Positions 54,871-63,280 of a stretch of DNA of 64,000 nucleotides are shown here, in pieces (positions within the stretch are counted from its first letter, which is position 1; each line of letters begins with the position of its first letter). Source of the DNA: Acetivibrio cellulolyticus CD2 (GTDB lineage: Bacteria; Bacillota; Clostridia; Acetivibrionales; Acetivibrionaceae); the NCBI RefSeq assembly GCF_000179595.2, contig NZ_JH556659.1:567906-631905 (forward strand), read 5' to 3'. Made by a program: the position numbers and the translations under genes. The notes under the pieces are model-generated. The model saw only the letters and a list, made by a program, of their open reading frames with translations. It did not search any database and had not been told where the DNA came from.

Positions 54871-56622
54871 TTACAGGCTATTTATAGGTATTTCGAGTCT
54901 AATATTAAATCCGCTTTCACCGTCTGAACCAAATACTATGTCACCATTGAGATCTTTTACCCTCTGTTCCATTCCAGATAGCCCGAAACCTTTTTTGATA
55001 TCAGTACTTCCACAGCCATCATCAAATATAAAAATCTTAATTTTGCTGTCAGCTAGTCTTAATATTATATTAACATGTTTTGCCTTGCCATGGCGAAGGG
55101 AGTTTGTAAGAGCTTCCTGACATACCCTGAATATTACCTTTGAATATGTTGGAGAAGAGAAAGAATTAAAACCGTCGTATGAAAAGTCAATATTCATACC
55201 GGAAGGTTTGAAATCTTCGATCATTTTCTCTATTGAACTTATAATATCTTCACTTTCAAGCTTCTCAGGCTCGAGACCTTTGATTGAGCGTCTTAATTCT
55301 TTAAGACCGTCCCTTGCAGCTTTAAGTGCTTCTGAGAGCTTCTCTTCAGTTTTTGCAGGATCCTGCTTACACATTATGCTGCTTACTTCGAGGAGTGATA
55401 TTAGCAGTGTCATAGTGTGACCAAGTGTATCATGAACATCTCTTGCAAAACGGTTTCTTTCTTTGGTTATAGCAAGTTCTTCAACTGTTTCGGCATATTC
55501 AGAGAGTTGTTCGTTCATAGCGGATAACTCTACATTTTTTTCATTCACCTCATCGAGCAGGTTTTTATATTCAGTTATATCATTAAAAATAACTATTCTT
55601 CCGAGATACTCATGTTTGCTGCCGAAAATAGGCTGTATATTTACTTGAAAACACTTTTTCACAGGTGCCAATATGGTGAGTTCACCGGTGGCATTTGTTT
55701 GTGTTTCACTTTTTATAGATCTTATCAGGTTTTCTGTTTCAGGTGTATAAATTATATTATCTTTCAGCGTCCTAATAAATTTGTTTATATTATCATATGT
55801 TTTAATTTGACCATTGTTGGAAAAAGTAATTTCAAAGGATTTATTATAATTATCGATTTTATTTAGGCTATCTACCACAACTATTGATTCGTTAAGGTTA
55901 TGGACTATCTTTCTGAAAGCAATAGGTACTATATTCAAAAACCTGTATTTGAATGTGGCAATGGCAAAAAACAAGAGAGTCAGTGAAAAACTGATAGGAG
56001 TAATATCATACTTGGTGTTTAGTATATTAAGTTTAAAGGTCCGGTTTGCAAGATAAATAATGTTAGCAGCAAAAGGAATTAAAGAGGCTATAATAAGAAC
56101 GATCGATTGATTTCGGGCATAACCTAAATGGTTTATAGAGGACTTGATAAGGATAACTATTCCTGCTGTCAGGTAAATATAGGATATGGCAGCATGAGCC
56201 CAAAAAAGTGGTCCAAATACCACATGTCCAATTTCAAATGAGCTGAAAAATAAATGGTGAAAGTGATTTGTGAGCAATGCAATGAACATTAGCACAGGTG
56301 GAGTAAATAAAAGAATAATAAACCACTTTCTTATGAGAAGTCGGTTGTATGTATAGTGAAGGCAGAACATCAACCATGAGAGAGAAACAAATATCACTGC
56401 AGTATATTCATATATCATTGATATTCTCATCGTATTGTTGTTTTGGGCAGAAAAAACCAGTATCTGGCCTGTAGACCAGACAAATATCAGAGCTTGACAT
56501 GATATATAGCTTAAAAGCAAATGTGTCTTTTTGCTTCTAAAAAGGAAGAAGATTATCATTGACAATGATAAAACAATTGATATAGATTGAATAAATATTA
56601 TGTTATTCCAAAGATGGTTCAT
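54871..56622 (-). CDS. Membrane sensor histidine kinase (7TM-PAS-HisKA_3)
   Basis: 583 residues. Seven membrane helices in about 1-230 form the HisK N-terminal 7TM domain. A PAS-like domain follows (about 240-360, ending GRIVIFNDITEYKNLLDE), then a coiled coil. The HisKA_3 box RFARDVHDTLGHTMTLLISLLEV carries the phospho-His. The ATPase domain has CQEALTNSLRHGKA (N box) and FIFDDGCGSTDIKKGFGLSGMEQRV (G boxes). This is the usual NarL-type partner. The frame is open to 56664, but TTGGAGAG before ATG 56622 sets the start. The signal is unknown. Confidence 0.92.
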   Translation of the reverse strand: MNHLWNNIIFIQSISIVLSLSMIIFFLFRSKKTHLLLSYISCQALIFVWSTGQILVFSAQNNNTMRISMIYEYTAVIFVSLSWLMFCLHYTYNRLLIRKWFIILLFTPPVLMFIALLTNHFHHLFFSSFEIGHVVFGPLFWAHAAISYIYLTAGIVILIKSSINHLGYARNQSIVLIIASLIPFAANIIYLANRTFKLNILNTKYDITPISFSLTLLFFAIATFKYRFLNIVPIAFRKIVHNLNESIVVVDSLNKIDNYNKSFEITFSNNGQIKTYDNINKFIRTLKDNIIYTPETENLIRSIKSETQTNATGELTILAPVKKCFQVNIQPIFGSKHEYLGRIVIFNDITEYKNLLDEVNEKNVELSAMNEQLSEYAETVEELAITKERNRFARDVHDTLGHTMTLLISLLEVSSIMCKQDPAKTEEKLSEALKAARDGLKELRRSIKGLEPEKLESEDIISSIEKMIEDFKPSGMNIDFSYDGFNSFSSPTYSKVIFRVCQEALTNSLRHGKAKHVNIILRLADSKIKIFIFDDGCGSTDIKKGFGLSGMEQRVKDLNGDIVFGSDGESGFNIRLEIPINSL

Positions 56623-56796
56623 GGCACTCTCCAAGAAAATATATTTTAAGATACATTTTAACATAAATTAATACAAATATAAACTGAGTATTAAAGATGA
56701 GTATTAAAAAATGATATGGAAAATTTATAATGAGGGATTAAGCATTTTGCAAGATTGGAATTTGAAAAATTCTTTTATTAAGAATTCACCTTTTTG

Positions 56797-56825
56797 TGGC
56801 AATGGAATAAGAACGGTGATATAAT
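56797..56825 (+). promoter_or_regulatory. Candidate promoter for asnA
   Basis: TGGCAA, 17 bases, TATAAT, about 40 bases before the ATG. The -10 box is perfect and the -35 box poor. The leader is too short for a T-box. Confidence 0.5.
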
Positions 56826-56867
56826 GTGTGGTATGACTATTTTTTGTATATTGAGGAGGAAACATAA

Positions 56868-57881
56868 ATGACAGATAGACTGATAATACCTTCAAACTAT
56901 GATCCTATTTTGTCTGTGAGAAAGACTGAGGAAGCAATAAAGAAGATAAAAGATTATTTTGAAGATACGCTCGCTAAAGAATTAAACTTAAGCCGTGTAT
57001 CTGCTCCCCTTTTTATAAAGCCTGATACTGGCATGAATGACAACCTTAATGGAGTAGAAAGACCTGTAGCTTTTGATGTAAAGGGAATTGGCGGAGATAC
57101 TGTAGAGGTCGTACATTCTCTTGCAAAATGGAAGCGTATGGCTCTTGGAAAATACAATTTCCAGGTAGGAGAAGGTTTGTATACTGATATGAATGCAATA
57201 AGAAGAGACGAAGATCTTGACAATCTTCACTCAATATATGTTGACCAGTGGGACTGGGAACGCGTCCTTAATAAGGAAGATAGAAATGTTGATACTTTAA
57301 AGCAAATAGTGAGAAAAATCTATGGTGCAGTAAAGGAAACTGAAAAATTTGTTTGCAGCAATTATACAGATGTTCCTGAAATCTTACCGGAGGATATTTT
57401 CTTTGTAACTACACAGGAACTGGAAGATATGTATCCTTCACTTTCACCAAAGGAAAGAGAAGATATGATAGCAAAAGATAAAAAGGCTGTATTTGTAATG
57501 AAAATCGGTGGACTTTTAAAGTCAGGTATAAAGCATGATGGCAGGGCTCCTGACTATGATGACTGGGAGCTTAATGGAGATATAGTTTTATGGTACCCAG
57601 TATTAAACAGAGCTTTCGAAATATCATCAATGGGAATAAGAGTTGATGAAGATTCTATTGTAAAACAGTTGAAAGAGGCGGGATGTGAAGACCGTAAACG
57701 TCTTAAGTTCCATAAGGATTTAATGGAAAAGAGACTTCCATATACTATTGGAGGCGGAATCGGCCAGTCAAGATTATGTATGTACTTCCTTAAGAAAGCT
57801 CACATTGGGGAAGTACAAGCTTCAATATGGTCTGATGAAATGATTGAAGTTTGTGATAAGGCAAATATAAAATTGTTATAG
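56868..57881 (+). CDS. asnA: Aspartate-ammonia ligase
   Basis: 337 residues. Makes asparagine from aspartate, ammonia and ATP with a class II synthetase fold. [30 protein letters not shown] at the N-terminus, [38 protein letters not shown] and the C-terminal [16 protein letters not shown] are AsnA signatures. AGGAGG sets the start. It lies just upstream of asnS, pairing asparagine synthesis with its tRNA charging. Confidence 0.95.
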   Translation: MTDRLIIPSNYDPILSVRKTEEAIKKIKDYFEDTLAKELNLSRVSAPLFIKPDTGMNDNLNGVERPVAFDVKGIGGDTVEVVHSLAKWKRMALGKYNFQVGEGLYTDMNAIRRDEDLDNLHSIYVDQWDWERVLNKEDRNVDTLKQIVRKIYGAVKETEKFVCSNYTDVPEILPEDIFFVTTQELEDMYPSLSPKEREDMIAKDKKAVFVMKIGGLLKSGIKHDGRAPDYDDWELNGDIVLWYPVLNRAFEISSMGIRVDEDSIVKQLKEAGCEDRKRLKFHKDLMEKRLPYTIGGGIGQSRLCMYFLKKAHIGEVQASIWSDEMIEVCDKANIKLL

Positions 57882-57898
57882 GAATAGTGGAAATATTT
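57879..57898. repeat. Degenerate dispersed repeat copy C
   Basis: TAGGAATAGTGGAAATATTT matches the first 20 bases of the copies at 22858 and 30847 at 16 positions. As at 30847 it begins on a stop codon, here that of asnA, and a long hairpin follows. Confidence 0.35.
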
Positions 57899-57930
57899 TT
57901 TGATTCGTTATAAAAAATAGATAATATAAC

Positions 57931-57998
57931 AATAATAATATTGGCATTTCAATAAAATTCCGTGTACAATATTTATTGAAATGCCAAATATTATTATT
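57931..57998 (+). terminator. Long hairpin between asnA and asnS
   Basis: 26-base left arm (57931-57956) pairs with 57972-57998 with a single bulge and a 15-base loop, followed by TTCTTTG. It is far longer than an ordinary terminator. It may end asnA transcripts in part or be a mobile palindrome. Confidence 0.6.
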
Positions 57999-58053
57999 TT
58001 CTTTGAGATTATATCTTAAGAAAAAATATCAATTAACAAAGGGGTTAATAGGT

Positions 58054-59448
58054 ATGAAAAGTATAATGATCAAAAGCCTGTATAGACAATCAGGTGATTA
58101 TATCAACAATGAAATAACTGTTGCAGGTTGGGTAAAAACAATTAGAGACTCAAAAACCTTCGGATTTATTGAAGTAAACGATGGATCATTTTTCAAAAAC
58201 CTCCAGATTGTTTTTGAAGAACAGAACATATCCAACTTCAAAGAAATAACCAAAATTCCGGTTGGTTCATCTATAATTGTTCAGGGGGTGCTTGTTGAAA
58301 CTCCAAATGCAAAGCAGCCTTTTGAGCTTAAAGCGAGCAAGATTGAAATTGAAGGTATGTCTGCGCCAGAGTATCCTCTTCAGAAGAAAAGACATACATT
58401 TGAGTATTTGAGAACCATAGCGCATTTAAGACCAAGGACAAATACCTATTCTGCGGTATTTAGAATCAGGTCTCTTGCTGCATACGCTATACACAAGTTC
58501 TTCCAGGAAAGAGGCTTTGTATATGTTCATACACCTATTATAACTGGAAGTGATGCAGAGGGAGCGGGCCAAATGTTCCGTGTTACGACACTTGACATGA
58601 ATAATTTGCCAAAAACCAAAGAAGGTAGTATAGATTTCAATGAGGATTTCTTCGGGAAGGAGACAAATCTTACAGTTAGTGGACAGCTAGAAGGTGAAAC
58701 CTACTGTATGGCCTTCAGAAACATATATACCTTTGGACCGACTTTCAGGGCAGAAAACTCAAATACTGCAAGGCATGCGGCTGAGTTCTGGATGGTAGAG
58801 CCGGAGATTGCTTTCTCAGATCTTAGTGATGATATGGAACTTGCAGAAGACATGCTTAAGTTTATAATAAACTACTGTATGGAAAATGCACCGGAAGAGA
58901 TGGAGTTTTTCAATAGTTTTGTTGATAATACATTGTTTGAAAGGCTTAATAATATTGTTAATTCCAAATTTGGACATGTAACTTACACTGAGGCAATTGA
59001 GCTGCTTAAGAAGGAAAAGGACAAATTTGAATACCCTGTAGAGTGGGGAACTGACCTTCAAACAGAACATGAAAGATACCTTACGGAGCAGATATTCAAA
59101 AAGCCTGTGTTTGTAACCGATTATCCAAAGGAGATCAAAGCGTTTTACATGAGGATGAATGATGACAACAAAACGGTTGCAGCCATGGATCTACTAGTAC
59201 CAGGAGTTGGTGAAATAATTGGCGGAAGCCAGAGGGAAGAAAGACTTGACTATCTTGAGAAGAGAATGGATGAACTTGGTCTTCACAAAGATGACTATTG
59301 GTGGTATTTAGATCTAAGAAAATATGGAGGAACAAAGCATGCAGGCTTTGGTCTTGGTTTCGAGAGAGCTATAATGTATATTACAGGTATGTCTAATATA
59401 AGAGATGTTATATCATTTCCGAGAACTGTAAATACTGCTGAATTCTAA
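58054..59448 (+). CDS. asnS: Asparaginyl-tRNA synthetase
   Basis: 464 residues. Class II synthetase. OB-fold anticodon domain about 1-115 ([24 protein letters not shown]). Catalytic domain with motif 1 ([24 protein letters not shown]), motif 2 ([25 protein letters not shown]) and motif 3 ([17 protein letters not shown]). The frame is open to 57976 through the hairpin, but AAAGGGG before ATG 58054 and the usual N-terminus fix the start. Downstream of asnA, 172 bases apart. Confidence 0.95.
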   Translation: MKSIMIKSLYRQSGDYINNEITVAGWVKTIRDSKTFGFIEVNDGSFFKNLQIVFEEQNISNFKEITKIPVGSSIIVQGVLVETPNAKQPFELKASKIEIEGMSAPEYPLQKKRHTFEYLRTIAHLRPRTNTYSAVFRIRSLAAYAIHKFFQERGFVYVHTPIITGSDAEGAGQMFRVTTLDMNNLPKTKEGSIDFNEDFFGKETNLTVSGQLEGETYCMAFRNIYTFGPTFRAENSNTARHAAEFWMVEPEIAFSDLSDDMELAEDMLKFIINYCMENAPEEMEFFNSFVDNTLFERLNNIVNSKFGHVTYTEAIELLKKEKDKFEYPVEWGTDLQTEHERYLTEQIFKKPVFVTDYPKEIKAFYMRMNDDNKTVAAMDLLVPGVGEIIGGSQREERLDYLEKRMDELGLHKDDYWWYLDLRKYGGTKHAGFGLGFERAIMYITGMSNIRDVISFPRTVNTAEF

Positions 59449-59463
59449 ATTAAGAATATTATG

Positions 59464-59497
59464 GGCATGGATTTATAAAATAATCCGTGCCTTTTTT
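59464..59497 (+). terminator. Terminator after asnS
   Basis: A 10-bp stem with one G-T pair (59464-59473 with 59482-59491), 8-base loop, then six T. Confidence 0.85.
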
Positions 59498-59547
59498 AAT
59501 GCCTAAGAAAGTGCATTTCTTTCTGACTTTTTTGTTTTTTAGGCATT
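59498..59547. repeat. Second inverted repeat after asnS
   Basis: AATGCCTAAGAAA (59498-59510) is mirrored at 59535-59547 with one mismatch. It directly abuts the asnS terminator; possibly a back-up terminator for the region. Confidence 0.5.
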
Positions 59548-59689
59548 TGTTACTATTAAAACAGTAGAAAAGACTAGGTCTTGTGGGTACGAATATTCAT
59601 TGTAAGCAGTAGAGAAAAGTTATATGCTTAAATTAGGGTAAGTATTGTCTTATAGAATTCTGGTACAGTTATACTGGTACAGGAGGCGT

Positions 59690-60271
59690 ATGGTTGTGGA
59701 AAGGACAATGGAGTATAGAAAAGGATGCTATATTTATATGGAAAATTCGCTGTCCTTGAAATGCTATATTTTGCTAAAGGGACAGATAATACTTAAAAAC
59801 AGACAATTTGGCAATTTGTGTGTTAAAGAAGGTGCTGTTTTCGGGTTGGCAAGTTTTGCTAGCGATTCAAAATATAGAGAGACTGCAATTGCGAATACTG
59901 ATTGTGAAGTATTGGAGTTTGACAGCAAGGGTATACAGAAATATATTATGGAAAATAAAGATATTAGAGAAAGTATATTTACTCACATTGTTGAATTCCT
60001 GAAGGTAATAAACAGAAGGATTGAATTAAAAAGTGTTCAATCCGATGATGACCTGGCCCAAAAGATATATGATGGTTTTATGTACTTTTATAAACATAAC
60101 CAGATGGACAAATCACAAGAGCTGTTTGAAAGGCTTAAAGTGAAATATGAGAATACAGATTATTACAGAAAAGCTTTAATAATTCTTAAGCAGTATGAGT
60201 GTAATAATAAGGATGACTCTGAGGGGCAAGAAACTATTCAGGAGTTAGATACTCTCTTAATGAGAATTTGA
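59690..60271 (+). CDS. Cyclic-nucleotide-binding-domain protein without DNA-binding domain
   Basis: 193 residues. A cNMP-binding-type beta-roll covers about 1-115 (SLKCYILLKGQIILKNRQFGNLCVKEGAVFGLASFASDSKYRETAIANTDCEVLEFD). Instead of a winged helix, the C-terminal ~75 residues are helical with one TPR-like repeat (AQKIYDGFMYFYKHNQMDKSQELFERL). The PBC RA motif is not conserved, so it may not bind cAMP. The start is uncertain: ATG 59690 is three bases past GGAGG, and GTG 59696 or ATG 59708 fit better. It lies 14 bases before a second protein of the same superfamily. Confidence 0.78.
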   Translation: MVVERTMEYRKGCYIYMENSLSLKCYILLKGQIILKNRQFGNLCVKEGAVFGLASFASDSKYRETAIANTDCEVLEFDSKGIQKYIMENKDIRESIFTHIVEFLKVINRRIELKSVQSDDDLAQKIYDGFMYFYKHNQMDKSQELFERLKVKYENTDYYRKALIILKQYECNNKDDSEGQETIQELDTLLMRI

Positions 60272-60285
60272 TTGGGGGGATATGT

Positions 60286-60897
60286 ATGGAATCCACGATG
60301 AATTCTCAAAATCTTTTCGAAAAATATGGTGTTACCTATAACACTGGAGACATTATTTTCTTTGAAGGCGATTATGGAGAAGATTTTTATGTTGTGTATG
60401 AAGGTTCTGTGAAAGTAGTTAAGTTTGTAGATGGCAATATGTGTACAATAAGAATTATGAAGAAAAATGAATTGTTTGGAGAGTTTGCCTTATATAGTGA
60501 AAATATAAGAACTGCCACAGTTATGGCTATAAGTGATGTAAAACTTATTAAAATAAATAACAGGAATTTATATAATATAATTAATACAAATACAGCGTTT
60601 GCAGCATACTTTTTAAATATTCTGTCGGATAGGCTGGAGTATTCTTTTGAACTTCTAAATGCCATGCAGATGACTTCTATATATAAAAAGTTATACAGCT
60701 ACCTTTACCTTGTGGTATACAAAAACAAGGAGGAAGTCAGTATTTCTGAACTTCCTGAACTTATAAGGGAGCCAGAATTGGAAGTTCAGCAAATAATTGA
60801 TAATTGGACAAGGATGGGGCTTATAACTTTAAGGAGTGGAAACATTGTAAGTATAAATGACATGGTCTTGAGGAGAGTTATCGCGAGCAGGCCATAG
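60286..60897 (+). CDS. Crp/Fnr-superfamily regulator-like protein
   Basis: 203 residues. A full cNMP-type beta-roll (about 15-125: TGDIIFFEGDYGEDFYVVYEGSVKVVKFV, then NELFGEFALYSENIRTATVMAISDVKLIKI) and a dimerisation helix are clear. The C-terminus (SISELPELIREPELEVQQIIDNWTRMGLITLRSGNIVSIND) looks like a short winged helix, less basic than in true Crp/Fnr. There are no Cys clusters for an Fe-S centre. The frame opens at a TTG (60268), but GGGGGG before ATG 60286 sets the start. It forms an operon with the preceding gene. Confidence 0.82.
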   Translation: MESTMNSQNLFEKYGVTYNTGDIIFFEGDYGEDFYVVYEGSVKVVKFVDGNMCTIRIMKKNELFGEFALYSENIRTATVMAISDVKLIKINNRNLYNIINTNTAFAAYFLNILSDRLEYSFELLNAMQMTSIYKKLYSYLYLVVYKNKEEVSISELPELIREPELEVQQIIDNWTRMGLITLRSGNIVSINDMVLRRVIASRP

Positions 60898-61312
60898 GTG
60901 TTAAATTTTGATAAGACATGTTCGAAATATGATAGGGTAGATATTCGAATTTACATATATCTTTATAATTTTCGTCAAACACATTTATATATTGTGAAGT
61001 CGAGATTAATTCAGTACATAAATGATTTTGACTGAAAAAAGCTGAAATTATTGAATAATGGACAAATTTCGACTTTGTGGTTTGCACAAAATGATGATAT
61101 AAATTAAATTGACTTATTGGATATGACGCTTTAAAAGTCTTTGAAATATTTATTTGATGTGCCCAATAAACCATTTGTTTGAAACTCAAATCTATGTGGT
61201 ATTAATTTTTTAAAATACCCTATACAATTATAATGTGTGTACAATTATTACAAAGGTGTAAGAGTGTACTTTTTCTTGCACCTTATATTTATGTTTGGAG
61301 GTAGTGTAGTAA
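60898..61312. other. Intergenic region before pyk
   Basis: 415 AT-rich bases. TATAAT at 61229-61234 may be the pyk -10 box, and a hairpin lies in the leader (61253-61284). A 103-codon minus-strand frame here is not supported. Confidence 0.45.
61253..61284 (+). promoter_or_regulatory. Hairpin in the pyk leader
   Basis: A 10-bp stem with one G-T pair (61253-61262 with 61275-61284) and a 12-base loop, ending 28 bases before the pyk ATG. It has no T tract, so an attenuator or mRNA stabiliser is more likely than a terminator. Confidence 0.4.
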
Positions 61313-63052
61313 ATGAGAAAGACAAAAATAATTTGTACTTTAGGACCGGCAGTAGACAGTGAAGAAACTTTAAGGAAACTAATGCTAAAAGGTATGGATA
61401 TTGTGCGGCTTAATTTTTCACATGGAACTCATGAGGAGCATAAAATACGTGCAGATCGTTTAAAAAAGGTTAGAGACGAATTGGGATTGCCAGTTCCTTT
61501 ACTTTTAGATACGAAGGGTCCGGAAATCAGACTTGGAAACTTTGAAAATAGTGAAGTGCTTTTAAAAGAAGGTGATAGGTTTACTCTTGTAAATGCTGAT
61601 ATTTTGGGTGATTTGACTAAATGCTCAGTATCATATAAGGAATTATATAAAGATGTAAAAAAAGGAACCAGAATACTTATAAATGATGGGCTGGTTGAAC
61701 TTGAGGTAATTAATATAAAAGATAAGGACATCGTATGTGAGGTGTTGAACGGGGGAATGATAGGGAATCATAAGGGAGTTAATGTTCCGGGGGTTGAGGT
61801 CCATCTTCCTTCCCTTACCGAAAAGGATGTTGAAGATATAAAGTTTGCAATAGAAAATGAATTTGATTTTATTGCAGCTTCCTTTATCAGGAAGGCTTCT
61901 GACGTTATTGATATAAAAAAGGTGCTCGAAAATAATGGTGGCCAGGATTTGAATGTCATTGCCAAGATTGAGAACCGGGAAGCTATTGAAAATGTTGATG
62001 AAATAATAAAAGTATCAGACGGAATAATGGTGGCAAGAGGAGATTTGGGAGTTGAGATACCGGTTGAAGAGGTGCCTGTGGTACAGAAGATGCTGATAGA
62101 AAAATGTTACAGAAGTGGTAAGCCTGTTATTACTGCTACACAGATGCTTGATTCTATGATCAGAAATCCAAGGCCCACAAGAGCTGAAACCAGTGACATT
62201 GCCAATGCTATTTATGATGGTACTAGTGTAATAATGCTTTCAGGTGAAACGGCAATAGGAAAATATCCTATAGAGACGCTTGAAACTATGGCTAAAATAG
62301 CTAGAAAAGCAGAAGGATCAATTGATTATTGGGCAAGGTCTCAAAGGATGCAGCATGATTTTTCACCGAATGTAACCAATGCAATAAGTCATGCTACATG
62401 TACAACTGCCCAGGATTTGAAGGCTTCTGCAATAATTACTGTTACTCATTCCGGACATACTGCCAAGATGATATCAAGGTTTAGACCCCAGTGTCCTATA
62501 ATTGCAACAACTGTCTCTCCTAGAGTACAGCGGCAGTTATCGTTGTCATGGGGAGTGTTGCCTTATCTTGTAACGGAAGCTACATCTACTGATGAAATGT
62601 TCGATATGGGAGTTGAAAAGGCGCTAGAATCCAACCTTGTCAGAAATGGGGATATTACTGTAATAACTGCAGGTTTACCTATTGGGATGAGTGGGACCAC
62701 AAATATATTAAAGGTGCATATTGTAGGAAAGGTTCTTGTTCAGGGAACAGGTATCGGTACGGGAACAGTAACAGGAGAAATAAGGGTTGCAAGGTCTGTT
62801 GATGAGGCTAATGCCAATTTTTCCGATGGCAATATATTGGTTGTAGCATATACCAATAACGAAATGCTTCCTATAATCAAAAGAGCTTCCGCATTAGTAG
62901 TTGAAGAGGGTGGACAGAATACTCATGCGGCTACAGTAGGTCTTGCTCTTGAAATACCTGTTATAATTGGTGCAGATAATGCTACCAAGATACTTAAAAA
63001 CGGCTCAGTAGTCACTATTGACTCGGAAAGAGGAATTGTTTGCTACGGATAG
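61313..63052 (+). CDS. pyk: Pyruvate kinase with C-terminal PEP-utiliser mobile domain
   Basis: 579 residues. Last step of glycolysis, PEP + ADP to pyruvate + ATP. KTKIICTLGPAVDSEETLRKLM, VRLNFSHGTHEEH, LLLDTKGPEIRLG, VIAKIENREAIENVDEII (catalytic Lys) and VMVARGDLGVEIP are the core motifs. The extra ~90-residue C-terminal domain (EGGQNTHAATVGLALEIPVIIGA) is the PEP-utilising mobile domain typical of Bacillus-type enzymes; the usual catalytic Cys/His of that domain appears as His in NTHAA. TTGGAGG sets the start. Confidence 0.95.
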   Translation: MRKTKIICTLGPAVDSEETLRKLMLKGMDIVRLNFSHGTHEEHKIRADRLKKVRDELGLPVPLLLDTKGPEIRLGNFENSEVLLKEGDRFTLVNADILGDLTKCSVSYKELYKDVKKGTRILINDGLVELEVINIKDKDIVCEVLNGGMIGNHKGVNVPGVEVHLPSLTEKDVEDIKFAIENEFDFIAASFIRKASDVIDIKKVLENNGGQDLNVIAKIENREAIENVDEIIKVSDGIMVARGDLGVEIPVEEVPVVQKMLIEKCYRSGKPVITATQMLDSMIRNPRPTRAETSDIANAIYDGTSVIMLSGETAIGKYPIETLETMAKIARKAEGSIDYWARSQRMQHDFSPNVTNAISHATCTTAQDLKASAIITVTHSGHTAKMISRFRPQCPIIATTVSPRVQRQLSLSWGVLPYLVTEATSTDEMFDMGVEKALESNLVRNGDITVITAGLPIGMSGTTNILKVHIVGKVLVQGTGIGTGTVTGEIRVARSVDEANANFSDGNILVVAYTNNEMLPIIKRASALVVEEGGQNTHAATVGLALEIPVIIGADNATKILKNGSVVTIDSERGIVCYG

Positions 63053-63138
63053 GATGTAAATTGGTAGCGTTTTTATAAGCAAATAGTCTATGTTAAAGAA
63101 GTTAGAAGTAATATTTCGTATGACCCTTAAAGTCCAGC

Positions 63139-63195
63139 GGTAAAATGTCAATACCAAATTGGAAATAAATTTAGAAATATTGATGATATTTTACC
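63139..63195. repeat. Inverted repeat after pyk
   Basis: GGTAAAATGTCAATA (63139-63153) is mirrored by TATTGATGATATTTTACC (63178-63195) with a three-base bulge. There is no T tract. It lies between pyk and the transposase remnant and could be the pyk 3' end or part of an IS end. Confidence 0.45.
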
Positions 63196-63280
63196 GGTTT
63201 TGAGCATAAAAAGGCATCACCTATTAAGTCTACCAAAGTAAGTTTGTAAATATGGTAGGATATGGTTAACCAAATGGAAA

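Noticed and set aside
56665..56867. T-box leader before asnA
   Set aside because: No T-box sequence, no specifier loop and no terminator; the candidate promoter leaves only about 40 bases of leader.
60878..61189. 103-codon minus-strand frame before pyk
   Set aside because: Overlaps the end of a well-supported gene, no ribosome site, composition like random AT-rich DNA.
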